The translations under genes were made by a program, and so were the position numbers. Positions 51,282 to 60,729 of a stretch of DNA of 64,000 nt are shown here, in pieces (position 1 is the first letter of the stretch; every line of letters begins with the position of its first letter). The notes under the pieces are model-generated. The model was given only the letters and a program-made list of their open reading frames with translations. It ran no database searches and was not told where the DNA came from. Source of the stretch: Polaromonas sp. C04 (GTDB lineage: Bacteria; Pseudomonadota; Gammaproteobacteria; Burkholderiales; Burkholderiaceae_C); NCBI RefSeq assembly GCF_002002705.1, contig NZ_MUNS01000020.1, forward strand, positions 310,001 to 374,000, given 5' to 3'.

Positions 51282-53141
51282 ATGAACACCTCCGACGACA
51301 TCCTGACCCGCAGCACCTCGCGACCCCTGGCGTTTTTCGACAAGGCCATGGCCTTCGTGACGGAAGTCCCCGCGGCGATCCTCGTCGTGCTGGAAACCGT
51401 GATCCTGTTCGCCGGTGTGGTTTCGCGCTACGTCTTCGATGCCCCCTTGACGTGGACGGACGAGCTCGCCTCCATCCTGTTCCTCTGGCTGGCAATGCTC
51501 GGCGCCGTGATCGCGCTGCGCCGCGGCGAACACATGCGCCTGGCCACGTTTTTGAACTGGATGTCGCCCGCGCGCCGGGCCTGGGTCGAAACGCTGGGGA
51601 CCTGTACGGTCGTTTTGTTCGTGGCGATGCTGCTATTGCCGTCCTACGATCATATTGTCGACCAATGGATCGTCACGACGCCGGCGCTGGAGTGGCACGA
51701 CGGCGTCCGCGTGGCGGCCATTGGTGTCGGCGCCGTGCTCATGCTGGCCATTGCGCTGGCGCGCCTGCTGGAGCGCTCCAGCGCGGCGGAGGTGGTGAGC
51801 TGCGTCGTTCTGATCGCCGCCCTGGTGGGGGCGCTGTGGTTTCTGAAGCCCGTGCTCATGACCCTGGGCAACATCAATTTACTGATTTTTTTCGTGGGCC
51901 TGGTGGGCCTGTGCGTTGCGTTGGGCGTGCCCATCGCTTTTTCATTTGGCATCGCCACGATGGGCTACCTGGTGCTCACGACCACGGCGCCCCTCACCAT
52001 CGTGGTGAACCGCATGGACGAGGGCATGTCGCACATCATTTTGCTGGCGGTGCCGCTGTTTGTGTTCCTGGGGGCTCTGATCGAGATGACGGGCCTGGCC
52101 CGGGCCATGGTGGATTTTCTGGCCTCGCTGCTCGGTCATGTGCGCGGCGGCTTGCAGTATGTCCTGCTCGGCGCCATGTACCTGGTCTCGGGGATATCGG
52201 GCTCCAAGGCGGCCGATATGGCGGCCATCGCGCCGGCGCTGTTTCCCGAGATGAAAAAACGCGGGGCGGAAGAAGGGGAATTGGTGGCGCTGCTGTCGGC
52301 CTCCGGCGCCATGAGCGAGACCATCCCGCCCAGCCTGGTCCTGATCACCATTGGCGCGGTGACGGGCGTATCCATCTCTGCGCTCTTCACCGGCGGCCTG
52401 CTGCCGGCCCTGGTCGGCATGCTGGCGCTGGGCATCCTGATTTACTTCCAGATGCGGCATGAAGACATGAGCGGCGTGCCGCGCGCCACGTGGGGCCAGA
52501 TCGGCAAACTGTTTCTGATCTCGCTGCCCGCGCTGGCGCTGCCGTTCGTGATCCGCACCGTGGTGGTCGAGGGGGTGGCCACTGCCACCGAGGTCTCCAC
52601 CGTTGGTGTGGTCTACACCCTGCTGGCCGGCATCTTCATTTACCGCCAGTTCGACTGGGGACGCCTGTACCCGATCCTGGTGGGGACGGCGTCCCTGTCC
52701 GGCGCCATTTTGCTCATCATCGGCTGCGCCACCGCCATGGCCTGGGCGCTCACGCAGTCAGGCTTTTCGCGCTCGCTGGTCGAGCTGATGACCAACGTGC
52801 CGGGCGGCAAGATAGGCTTTCTGCTGATTTCGGCATTGATGTTCACGATTCTGGGCAGCGTGCTCGAAGGCATTCCGGCCATCGTGCTGTTCGGCCCGCT
52901 GCTGTTTCCGGTCGCGCGCGCCGTGGGCGTACACGAGGTTCACTACGCCATGGTGGCGGTATTTGCCATGGGGCTGGGCCTCTTTGCGCCGCCTTTTGGC
53001 GTGGGCTTCTATGCCGCCTGCGCGATCGGCAAGGTCGAGCCCGACAAGGCGTTTTCCCGCGTGTGGCCGTATCTGGGTGTGTTGTTCATCGCGCTGTTGA
53101 TCATTGTTGCCATCCCGTGGCTGTCGATCGGCTTTTTATAA
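51282..53141 (+). CDS. dctQM: Fused TRAP transporter DctQ-DctM membrane protein
   Basis: A 619-residue membrane protein. Residues 1-190 form the four-helix DctQ part (RYVFDAPLTWTDELASILFL, RRGEHMR); from about residue 195 the DctM part begins, with VALGVPIAFSFGIATMGYL, LFVFLGALIEMTGLARAM and the two scoop loops SGISGSKAADMAAIAP and LFAPPFGVGFY. The fusion is a known variant. It imports the DctP ligand with Na+. Confidence 0.94.
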   Translation: MNTSDDILTRSTSRPLAFFDKAMAFVTEVPAAILVVLETVILFAGVVSRYVFDAPLTWTDELASILFLWLAMLGAVIALRRGEHMRLATFLNWMSPARRAWVETLGTCTVVLFVAMLLLPSYDHIVDQWIVTTPALEWHDGVRVAAIGVGAVLMLAIALARLLERSSAAEVVSCVVLIAALVGALWFLKPVLMTLGNINLLIFFVGLVGLCVALGVPIAFSFGIATMGYLVLTTTAPLTIVVNRMDEGMSHIILLAVPLFVFLGALIEMTGLARAMVDFLASLLGHVRGGLQYVLLGAMYLVSGISGSKAADMAAIAPALFPEMKKRGAEEGELVALLSASGAMSETIPPSLVLITIGAVTGVSISALFTGGLLPALVGMLALGILIYFQMRHEDMSGVPRATWGQIGKLFLISLPALALPFVIRTVVVEGVATATEVSTVGVVYTLLAGIFIYRQFDWGRLYPILVGTASLSGAILLIIGCATAMAWALTQSGFSRSLVELMTNVPGGKIGFLLISALMFTILGSVLEGIPAIVLFGPLLFPVARAVGVHEVHYAMVAVFAMGLGLFAPPFGVGFYAACAIGKVEPDKAFSRVWPYLGVLFIALLIIVAIPWLSIGFL

Positions 53142-53149
53142 GCCGATCG
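53125..53149 (+). other. Stem-loop at the end of the TRAP operon
   Basis: Perfect 10-base arms CGATCGGCTT and AAGCCGATCG spanning the dctQM stop codon. No T-run follows, so Rho-independent termination is unlikely. Confidence 0.6.
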
Positions 53150-53268
53150 GATGCAACGAAATGCAACGGTTTGGTTTTCTGCAGGGGCAATGCGCGGCAC
53201 CATCTTGACGCGAATCGGCGCCGCCGTTACAACGATGAGGCGTCGAACAATTTCACGAATACGGCATC

Positions 53269-54135
53269 ATGAAAATCAGTCTGAGGGCGCCCACGCCGCT
53301 GGAATTCTTCACCGCCCTGGTGCAGTCTGACGAGCACTTTCCCTTGCTGGAGGCTGCTGCCAGCCTGGCGCAGGACGAATACCCCGAGCTTGATGTGCAG
53401 CAGGTGCTGGGCGAGGTGGACCAGCTGCTGGCCCGGCTCAAGCGCCGCATTGCGCCCGATGCCGCTCCGCTGCAATGCCTGCGGGTGTTGAACCAGTTTT
53501 TCTTTCGCGATCTCGGTTTTGGCGGCAACGTCAATGACTATTACGACCCCGACAACAGCTACCTGAATGCCGTGCTGCGCACCCGCCGCGGCATCCCGAT
53601 CTCGCTCGCCGTGCTGTGGATGGAACTGGCCCAGGGGCTGGGCCTGAGCGCGCGCGGCGTGGGCTTTCCGGGGCACTTCATGGTCAAGGTGAACCTGCCC
53701 AAGGGCCAGGTGGTGATCGACCCGTTCAGTGGCCAGTCGCTCAGCCGCGAAGAGCTGTCCGAGCGGCTCGAGCCCTACCAGCGGCGCAGCGGGCTGGTGG
53801 AAGATTTCGAGGCGCCGATCGGCCTGTATCTGCAGGCCACGCCGCCGCGTGACATGATCGCCCGCATGCTGCGCAACCTCAAGGAGATCCACAAGACCCA
53901 GCAGGACTGGCCGCGCTTGATCGCGGTACAGGACCGGCTGATCATCCTGCTGCCGCAGGCGTGGGGCGAGTACCGCGATCGGGGCCTGGCCCATGCGTCA
54001 CTGGGCAACGCGGCGCAGGCGGTGCTCGATCTTGAAAATTACCTCGTGCATGCCGAGGAAGCGTTTGACATCGATACCGTGGCCGACCGTGTGGCCGAGC
54101 TTCGGCGCGCCAAGAACGGATCTGCGCCTGGCTAG
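53269..54135 (+). CDS. SirB1-family transglutaminase-like TPR protein
   Basis: A 288-residue protein of the SirB1 family. Core LNQFFFRDLGFGGNVNDYYD with RRGIPISLAVLWMELAQGLG and GVGFPGHFMVKV resembles a transglutaminase fold, though the catalytic Cys is replaced (Ser in PISLAV). The C-terminus has TPR-like helices (RLIAVQDRLIILLPQAW). Its biochemical role is not established. Confidence 0.88.
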   Translation: MKISLRAPTPLEFFTALVQSDEHFPLLEAAASLAQDEYPELDVQQVLGEVDQLLARLKRRIAPDAAPLQCLRVLNQFFFRDLGFGGNVNDYYDPDNSYLNAVLRTRRGIPISLAVLWMELAQGLGLSARGVGFPGHFMVKVNLPKGQVVIDPFSGQSLSREELSERLEPYQRRSGLVEDFEAPIGLYLQATPPRDMIARMLRNLKEIHKTQQDWPRLIAVQDRLIILLPQAWGEYRDRGLAHASLGNAAQAVLDLENYLVHAEEAFDIDTVADRVAELRRAKNGSAPG

Positions 54136-54156
54136 CAGCCCGCCGCCGGCAAGCGG

Positions 54157-55212
54157 TTAGCTGACGACGACCGCGCCGGCCTCGCCGCGCGGCGCGATGG
54201 CGCCAATCTCGAACACCGTCTCCCCGGCCTCGCGCAGCGTCTGCGCCGTGGCTGCAGCGTGGGCGGCGTCAATCACCACCACCATGCCGATGCCGTTGTT
54301 GAACGTGCGGTTCATCTCGTGATCATCAATGCCCGCGGTTTTTTGCAGCCACGCAAACAGCTCGGTTTGCGGCCAGCTGCCCTGGCGCAGATGCGCCGCC
54401 ATGCCTTCGGGCAGGACGCGCGGGATGTTCTCCAGCAGGCCGCCCCCCGTGATGTGCGCCAGGGCCTTGATCGGATGCGCCGCCAGCGCCGCCAGCACAC
54501 TCTTGACATAGAGCCGCGTCGGCGCCATCACGGCCTGCTTGAAGGGTTGGCCGTCCAGCGTGGCGGGGAGATGGCCGCCAGCACGCTCAATGCATTTGCG
54601 CACCAGGCTGAAACCGTTGGAATGCACGCCGCTGGAGCCCAACCCCAGCACCACGTCGCCTGGTTTGACGTCCTGGCCCGTCAGGATTTTTGACTTTTCC
54701 ACCGCGCCGACGGCAAAGCCGGCCAGGTCGTACTCGCCCGCGGGGTACATGCCGGGCATCTCGGCGGTTTCGCCGCCAATCAGCGCGCAGCCCGAGAGTT
54801 CGCAGCCACGCGCGATGCCGCCGACCACCGCGGCGGCGGTGTCCACATCGAGCTTGCCGCAGGCAAAGTAGTCCAGAAAAAACAGTGGCTCGGCGCCCTG
54901 TACCAGCACATCGTTGACGCTCATGGCCACCAGGTCGATGCCCACGGTGTCGTGCATGGCCCACTCGAACGCCAGCTTGAGCTTGGTGCCGACGCCGTCG
55001 GTGCCGGACACCAGCACCGGCTCCTTGTAGCGCTTGGGCACCTCGAACAGCGCGCCAAAGCCGCCGATGCCGGCCAGAACGCCTTCGCGCAGGGTCTTTT
55101 TGGCCAGCGGTTTGATGCGCTCCACCAGTGCATCGCCCGCGTCAATGTCGACGCCGGCGTCTTTGTAGGAAAGGGGGGCTAAACCCGAAGAGGAGGGGAC
55201 AGATGAGCTCAT
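54157..55212 (-). CDS. purM: Phosphoribosylformylglycinamidine cyclo-ligase
   Basis: A 351-residue AIR synthetase of purine synthesis. Motifs: [68 protein letters not shown] and [17 protein letters not shown]. It is transcribed divergently from the AI-2E-family permease gene. Confidence 0.97.
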   Translation of the reverse strand: MSSSVPSSSGLAPLSYKDAGVDIDAGDALVERIKPLAKKTLREGVLAGIGGFGALFEVPKRYKEPVLVSGTDGVGTKLKLAFEWAMHDTVGIDLVAMSVNDVLVQGAEPLFFLDYFACGKLDVDTAAAVVGGIARGCELSGCALIGGETAEMPGMYPAGEYDLAGFAVGAVEKSKILTGQDVKPGDVVLGLGSSGVHSNGFSLVRKCIERAGGHLPATLDGQPFKQAVMAPTRLYVKSVLAALAAHPIKALAHITGGGLLENIPRVLPEGMAAHLRQGSWPQTELFAWLQKTAGIDDHEMNRTFNNGIGMVVVIDAAHAAATAQTLREAGETVFEIGAIAPRGEAGAVVVS

Positions 55213-55328
55213 TGAAGGTGGCCAGACGGGTTTGCGTGCATAGCCCTATAGAATTTGTCCTGATTTTAAGGGCTCACCCCGCGCGCCGATATTTCTGCTC
55301 GGGCCCATGTCTTTCAATAACCGCCCGC

Positions 55329-56399
55329 ATGCAATTCACGTCTGTTCAAAAACGCGCCGCTGCCTGGATCGCCATCGCCATCCTGTTTTTGCTGGCGCTG
55401 TGGCAACTGGGTCCCGTGCTCACCCCCTTTGTGGTCGCGGCGGTACTGGCCTATGCGCTGACGCCCCTGGTGAACAGGCTGGACCGGCTCGGGCACGGGC
55501 GTATGCCGCGCGTCCTGGCGGTCCTGCTGGTGGAGCTGGTATTTATCGTGGCGCTGCTCGGCCTGTTGCTGCTGGTGGTGCCGATTCTGGCCAAGGAGCT
55601 GCCGCTGATGCGCGACCAGGTGCCGGTGCTGCTGGACCGGCTGAGCGGATGGATCGAGCCGCTGCTGGCCCAGTTTGGTGTCAAGGTCTCGCTGGATGTG
55701 GCCAGCATCAAGGGCCTGATGCTTCAGTACCTCAATGGCAATGTGGAAGAAACGCTCGGCTCGCTGCTCTCGTCGCTCAAGCTGGGCGGCAGCGTGGCGC
55801 TGGCGGTGGTGGGCAATGCGGTGCTGATTCCGGTGGCGCTGTTTTACCTGCTGATGGACTGGGACCGGTTTGTGGCCCGTATCGTGGAGCTGGTGCCGCC
55901 GCATCTGCGTGAGGCTTTCGACAGCTTCACGACCGAGTCGGATACCGTGCTGGGCCAGTACCTGCGCGGCCAGTTGCTGGTGATGCTGATGCTGGCCGTG
56001 TATTACAGCGTGGGCCTGTCCCTGTTCGGGCTGGATCTGGCCATGCCCATCGGTATCTTCACCGGGCTGGCGGTGTTTGTGCCTTACCTGGGTTTTGGTC
56101 TGGGGCTGGTACTCGCCACGCTGGCCGGACTGCTGCAATTTGCCTCGATCAAGGCCCTGGCGATGGTGGCGGTGGTGTATGGCCTGGGTCAACTGGTGGA
56201 GAGCTTCTTCCTGACGCCGCGGCTGGTCGGCGAGCGCATCGGCCTGCATCCGCTGGCAGTCATTTTTGCCTTGCTCGCGTTTGGCCAGCTGTTCGGTTTT
56301 GTCGGCGTGCTGGTGGCCTTGCCCGCCAGCGCGGTGCTGCTGGTCGGCGTCCGGCGCGTGCGTGCGAGCTACCTCGCGAGCAAGCTGTACCGGGGCTGA
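55329..56399 (+). CDS. AI-2E family membrane transporter
   Basis: A 356-residue protein with about eight membrane segments (WIAIAILFLLALWQLGPVLT; FVVAAVLAYALTPLVNRL; AVYYSVGLSLFGLDLAMPIG). Members of the AI-2E/PerM family transport diverse solutes and most are not AI-2 exporters. The purM-permease-hda order is conserved in betaproteobacteria. Start ATG 55329; upstream in-frame sequence overlaps purM. Confidence 0.9.
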   Translation: MQFTSVQKRAAAWIAIAILFLLALWQLGPVLTPFVVAAVLAYALTPLVNRLDRLGHGRMPRVLAVLLVELVFIVALLGLLLLVVPILAKELPLMRDQVPVLLDRLSGWIEPLLAQFGVKVSLDVASIKGLMLQYLNGNVEETLGSLLSSLKLGGSVALAVVGNAVLIPVALFYLLMDWDRFVARIVELVPPHLREAFDSFTTESDTVLGQYLRGQLLVMLMLAVYYSVGLSLFGLDLAMPIGIFTGLAVFVPYLGFGLGLVLATLAGLLQFASIKALAMVAVVYGLGQLVESFFLTPRLVGERIGLHPLAVIFALLAFGQLFGFVGVLVALPASAVLLVGVRRVRASYLASKLYRG

Positions 56400-56418
56400 G
56401 GCCGGGCGGACATCACCG

Positions 56419-57114
56419 ATGAAACAGCTCGCCCTTGATATCGGACTGGCCAGCGGCCCCACGTTCGCCAGTTTTTTCGTCGGCCCCAACGAGGCGGCGC
56501 TCAAGCACCTGCAGCTGTGGGCCGGCAACCCGACGCGCTCGCCAGTTCCCACCTATCTGTGGGGCGCCAGCGGCAGCGGCAAGACGCATTTGCTGAAAAG
56601 CGTGCGCGAGGCGCTGCGCGAACAGGGCGCCGGCGGCACCAGCGTGGGCTGGCTCGATGCGTCCGTGGCGCAGCCGCCCGAGTTCAATGAGCACTGGGCC
56701 ACCGTGCTGCTCGACGACGTGCATCTGTACACCGCGGTGCAACAGCATGCGGCGTTCAACTGGTTCGTCAACGCCATGAGTTCGCGCGATGGTCAGCCGC
56801 GCTGGGTGCTGGCGGCGGGCGAGATGCCTCCCGCAGACCTGAGGCTGCGCGAGGACCTGCGCTCGCGCCTGGGCTGGGGCCACGTGTTTCAGCTGCAGGT
56901 GCTCAGCGAGCCCGAGCGGCGCGCCGTGCTGCGCCAGCAGGCCGATGCGCGCGGCGTGTTCCTGGGCGACGAGGTGATGGACTTCATGCTCACGCGTTTC
57001 AGCCGGGACCTGGGCAGCCTGGTGCAGCTGCTCGACCTGATCGACGGCTATTCGCTGCAGACCCAGCGGGCCGTCACCATTCCGCTGATCAAGTCGATGC
57101 TGGACAACGTGTGA
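56419..57114 (+). CDS. hda: DnaA-homologous regulator Hda
   Basis: A 231-residue AAA+ protein that triggers DnaA-ATP hydrolysis on the sliding clamp. The clamp-binding start QLALDIGL, Walker A LWGASGSGKTHLL, Walker B VLLDDVHLY and C-terminal sensor 2 region RFSRDLGSLVQLLDLID are visible. ATG 56419 is 19 bases after the permease. Confidence 0.93.
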   Translation: MKQLALDIGLASGPTFASFFVGPNEAALKHLQLWAGNPTRSPVPTYLWGASGSGKTHLLKSVREALREQGAGGTSVGWLDASVAQPPEFNEHWATVLLDDVHLYTAVQQHAAFNWFVNAMSSRDGQPRWVLAAGEMPPADLRLREDLRSRLGWGHVFQLQVLSEPERRAVLRQQADARGVFLGDEVMDFMLTRFSRDLGSLVQLLDLIDGYSLQTQRAVTIPLIKSMLDNV

Positions 57115-57139
57115 GTCTGGGTCAATACAATTGCAGGCT

Positions 57140-57811
57140 GTGAAACTCACCCTTTTCGATCTCGACCACACGCTGCTGCCGATTGACTCCGACTATGCGT
57201 GGGGGCAGTTCACCATCGAGATCGGCTGGACCGACCCGGTCGAATTTGCGCGCCAGAATGACGCGTTCTATGCCCAGTACCAGGCCGGCACGCTTGACGT
57301 GCACGACTATGTGCGCTTTGCCATCGATGCCGTGCGGCGCCAGGGCGCTACCAATTCAATAGCTGCTCACTCCCGCTTCATGCGGGATGTGGTGCAAAAG
57401 AACCTCAGACCCGAGGCGCTTGCGCTGGTTGCACAGCATCAGCGCGCGGGTGACGAGGTGCTGGTCGTGACCGCCACCAACGAGTTCGTGACGCGCCCCA
57501 TTGCCGATGTCTTCGGCGTCAAGGAGTTGATTGCGGTGCAACTCGAGCGCGGGCCGGACGGCTGGTTCAACGGCGAGATCCGCGGCGTGCCCTCGTTTCG
57601 AGGCGGCAAGGTAACGCGCATGGAACAATGGCTGGCCGCGCGCCAGCTCGGCTGGGCCGACGTGGACAGCACTTTTTACTCCGATTCCATCAACGATCTG
57701 CCGCTGCTGGAGAAGGTGCGCCACCCCATAGCGACCAATCCGGACGACCGCCTTCGTGCCCTCGCCGGCGAGCGCGGATGGCTCATACTGGACCTGTTTT
57801 CCAAATCATGA
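57140..57811 (+). CDS. HAD-superfamily phosphatase, SerB-like subfamily IB
   Basis: A 223-residue hydrolase starting (GTG) KLTLFDLDHTLLPIDSDYAW with the two catalytic Asp residues in DLDHT. Motif II is VVTATNEF and motif III/IV YSDSINDLPLL. Residues ATNSIAAHS and following (57346-57397) read through a partial family A repeat. Overlaps pcnB by ATGA. Substrate unknown; homologues are annotated as phosphoserine phosphatase-like. Confidence 0.9.
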   Translation: MKLTLFDLDHTLLPIDSDYAWGQFTIEIGWTDPVEFARQNDAFYAQYQAGTLDVHDYVRFAIDAVRRQGATNSIAAHSRFMRDVVQKNLRPEALALVAQHQRAGDEVLVVTATNEFVTRPIADVFGVKELIAVQLERGPDGWFNGEIRGVPSFRGGKVTRMEQWLAARQLGWADVDSTFYSDSINDLPLLEKVRHPIATNPDDRLRALAGERGWLILDLFSKS

Positions 57812-59418
57812 TTAAAAAATTTATCGACAGACTGCTGGGCAAAGACCCGGCCAAATCCACCGCCGCCAAGGCCAAAAAGCCCGATTTCGGCAAACGTGTG
57901 GAAGTCAGCCAGGCGGTGCATGGCATCGACCCCAAGCTGGTGGATGAACGCGCCCTCAATGTCGTGAGCACCTTGCAGCAGGCGGGTTTCGAGGCCTACG
58001 TCGTGGGCGGCGCCGTGCGCGATCTGCTGCTGGGCCTGCGCCCCAAGGACTTCGACGTGGCCACCAACGCCACACCCGAACAGGTCAAGGGCCTGTTTCG
58101 CCGTGCCTTCATCATCGGGCGGCGTTTTCGCATCGTCCACGTGGTGTACGGGCGCGGGCGCGAGCATGAGGTGATCGAGGTTTCCACGTTCCGCGCCTAC
58201 CTCGACAACGCCGCCGCCGAGCAGGTGGCCGGCAACGAAAAGACCAGCAGGAGCGAGCTCGCCGGCATGAAGCATGCCGTCGATTCGACCGGCCGCGTGC
58301 TGCGCGACAACGTCTGGGGCCCGCAGGAAGAAGACGCGGTGCGGCGCGACTTCACCATCAACGCCATGTACTACGACCCGAGAAACCAGGTCGTGGTGGA
58401 CTACCACGGCGGCATCAAGGACGCCAAGAAGCTGGTGCTGCGCATGATTGGCGACCCGGCCACGCGCTACCGCGAGGACCCGGTGCGCATCATCCGCGCG
58501 GTGCGCTTTGCGGCCAAGCTGGCCCCGCTGGGCTTCAAGCTCGATCCCAAAACGGCGCAGCCGCTGGTCAAATCCGAGGCCCTGCTGGCCGATGTGCCGC
58601 AGAGCCGGCTGTTCGACGAAATGCTCAAGCTGCTGCAGACCGGCCACGCGCTGGCCACCATCGAACAACTCAAGCTGCTGGGCCTGGCGCACGGCATCTA
58701 CCCGCTGCTCGACGTGGTGGTGGAGCGTGCGGAGCAGCCCTTTGTGAAGGCGGCGCTGCAGGACACCGACCGGCGCGTCGGCGAGGGCAAACCGGTGGCG
58801 CCCAGCTTCCTGCTCTCATGCGTGCTGTGGGCCGATGTGCGCGATGGCTGGCGCCAGCGCACGGAAGGGCGCCAGCGGCAACCCGCCTTCCCGGCGCTGC
58901 AGGACGCGATCGACGACGTGTTCAACGCGCGCATCGGCGATGTGTCGGGCCGCGGCAAGCTGGCCGGCGACATGCGCGAGATCTGGATGATGCAGCCGCG
59001 CTTCGAAAAGCGCACCGGCAGCACGCCCTACAGCCTGGTGGACCAGCCGCGCTTTCGCGCCGCGTTCGACTTCATGCGGCTGCGCGCCGACGTCGGCGAG
59101 ATCGACGAGGCACTGGCCGCGTGGTGGCAGGAGTTCAGCATGGCCAACGACGACGAGCGCGAAGGCCTGCTCGAGCAGGTCCGGCAGGAGCAGCAGCCCG
59201 TGCGCCAGCGCGTGCGGGCGGCCAAACCTGCTTCCCCCGCGCCGTCTGGCAATGCCGATGGAGCCCGCCCGCCCGCCAGCGCCGAAGCCGGCGAGGATGC
59301 GGGTGACGACGTCGCCGGCGACGCCGGCACGCCGGACGCCCCGAAAAAACGGCGCCGCCGGCGTCGCTCGGGAGCTACAAAAAGCATAGCGACTCCCGCA
59401 GGCGACACAAGGGCTTGA
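57808..59418 (+). CDS. pcnB: Poly(A) polymerase I
   Basis: A 536-residue enzyme adding poly(A) to RNA 3' ends. Nucleotidyltransferase motif VVGGAVRDLLLGLRPKDFDV, RRFRIVHVVYGRG and VRRDFTINAMYYD. The C-terminal 80 residues are basic and end KKRRRRRRSG; the final 15 codons and the stop lie in a family A repeat. Confidence 0.94.
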   Translation: MIKKFIDRLLGKDPAKSTAAKAKKPDFGKRVEVSQAVHGIDPKLVDERALNVVSTLQQAGFEAYVVGGAVRDLLLGLRPKDFDVATNATPEQVKGLFRRAFIIGRRFRIVHVVYGRGREHEVIEVSTFRAYLDNAAAEQVAGNEKTSRSELAGMKHAVDSTGRVLRDNVWGPQEEDAVRRDFTINAMYYDPRNQVVVDYHGGIKDAKKLVLRMIGDPATRYREDPVRIIRAVRFAAKLAPLGFKLDPKTAQPLVKSEALLADVPQSRLFDEMLKLLQTGHALATIEQLKLLGLAHGIYPLLDVVVERAEQPFVKAALQDTDRRVGEGKPVAPSFLLSCVLWADVRDGWRQRTEGRQRQPAFPALQDAIDDVFNARIGDVSGRGKLAGDMREIWMMQPRFEKRTGSTPYSLVDQPRFRAAFDFMRLRADVGEIDEALAAWWQEFSMANDDEREGLLEQVRQEQQPVRQRVRAAKPASPAPSGNADGARPPASAEAGEDAGDDVAGDAGTPDAPKKRRRRRRSGATKSIATPAGDTRA

Positions 59419-59433
59419 GGCCTTTTTCTCTTG
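59374..59433 (+). repeat. Dispersed repeat family A, copy at the pcnB-folK junction
   Basis: GCTACAAAAAGCATAGCG, spacer, ACACAAGGGCTTGAGGCC, then TTTTTCTCTTGAG. It supplies the pcnB stop (TGA) and reaches the TTG proposed as the folK start. Confidence 0.65.
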
Positions 59434-59898
59434 AGAAAAGAGTGTGTTACCGCCTACGTGGCCTTGGGTGCGAACCTGGGCGACGCTGCGGCCTCAGTTA
59501 GGCAGGCAATGGACGCCATCGGGAGTTTGGCGGACACGAAGGTGACGCGCCGCTCGTCGCTCTACCGCACCGCGCCGGTCGACGCGAGCGGCCCGGATTA
59601 CATCAACGCCGTGGTGGAAGTTTCTACCGCTTTGCCCGCACCCCTGCTGCTGCAGCAGCTCCAACAACTGGAGCAGGGCGCCGGGCGTGAACGTTCCTAC
59701 CGCAATGCCCCGCGCACGCTGGACCTCGATCTGCTGCTGTACGGCGATGCGCAGCTGCAAGGCCCGGCGCTGACGATTCCGCACCCGCGCATGGCGGCTC
59801 GCGCCTTTGTCCTGGTGCCGCTGGCAGAAATTGCGCCGCAGCGCGTGAGCGCCGCGCAGTTGCGCCGCGTCAGCGCGCAAGCCATTCAGCGCTTGTGA
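59431..59898 (+). CDS. folK: HPPK, folate biosynthesis pyrophosphokinase
   Basis: A 155-residue enzyme (2-amino-4-hydroxy-6-hydroxymethyldihydropteridine pyrophosphokinase). It has AYVALGANLGDAAASVRQAM, SSLYRTAPVDASGPDYINAV and RTLDLDLLLYGDAQL. The only suitable start upstream of the core is TTG at 59431, at the edge of the repeat and without a clear Shine-Dalgarno, so its translation may depend on pcnB. Confidence 0.92.
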   Translation: MRKECVTAYVALGANLGDAAASVRQAMDAIGSLADTKVTRRSSLYRTAPVDASGPDYINAVVEVSTALPAPLLLQQLQQLEQGAGRERSYRNAPRTLDLDLLLYGDAQLQGPALTIPHPRMAARAFVLVPLAEIAPQRVSAAQLRRVSAQAIQRL

Positions 59899-60068
59899 AA
59901 TCCCTGATTCGCCCCACAGCCCCATGTGCCGCGCTGCCAGGACGGGCGTTTTGCACCGGGGCGTTTTGCACCGGATCGGGCGCCTCGCGCAAGGCAGCGA
60001 TAGAGCGGCGGTTAAACTCTCGCCCGTCACAGAGCGCCACATTTCCGCCAATATTCCAGGATAGAACC

Positions 60069-60716
60069 ATGCTGTTTGCAAAGTTGTTGCCGCGCGAAGG
60101 TAATTTTTTCGAAATGTTCAACCAGCATGCCGACCGGATCGTGGAGGCCGCCCACGCCTTTGCGAAACTGGTGGCCAATTACAGCGACCTGCATCTGCGC
60201 GAGAAGTACAACCAGGACGTGGACAACGCCGAGCGTGCCGCCGACCGTGTGACGCACGAGGTCAACAAGGCGCTGCACAAGACCTTCATCACGCCGATCG
60301 ACCGCGAGCAGATCCACTCGCTGATCAACACCATGGACGATGTGGCCGACCTGATCCAGGACTCGGCGGAGACCATGGCGCTGTACGACGTGCACCACAT
60401 GACCGAGGAGATCACGCGCCTGACCGATCTGAGCGTCAAGTGCTGCGAGCGTGTGCGCGACGCCGTCAGGCTGCTCGACAAGATTGCTGAATCCGGCAAC
60501 GCCGAGGCGGCTTTGAAGACCTGCGAGGAAATCGACCGGCTCGAGTCGGATGCCGACCGCGTGATGCGCTCGGCCATGAGCAAGCTGTTTCGCGAGGAGC
60601 CCGATGTGCGCGAGGTGCTCAAGCTCAAGGCCATCTACGAGCTGCTGGAAACCATCACCGACAAGTGCGAGGACGTCGCCAACATGATCGAGGGCATCGT
60701 CCTCGAAAATTCCTGA
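60069..60716 (+). CDS. DUF47/PhoU-like phosphate transport regulator
   Basis: A 215-residue all-helical protein beginning MLFAKLLPREGNFFEMFNQH, the usual start of DUF47 (Pit accessory) proteins, with repeated metal-binding-type acidic helices (DNAERAADRVTHEVNKAL, EEIDRLESDADRVM). It precedes pit by 13 bases and probably controls that transporter. Confidence 0.94.
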   Translation: MLFAKLLPREGNFFEMFNQHADRIVEAAHAFAKLVANYSDLHLREKYNQDVDNAERAADRVTHEVNKALHKTFITPIDREQIHSLINTMDDVADLIQDSAETMALYDVHHMTEEITRLTDLSVKCCERVRDAVRLLDKIAESGNAEAALKTCEEIDRLESDADRVMRSAMSKLFREEPDVREVLKLKAIYELLETITDKCEDVANMIEGIVLENS

Positions 60717-60729
60717 GCCGGGACCGCAC

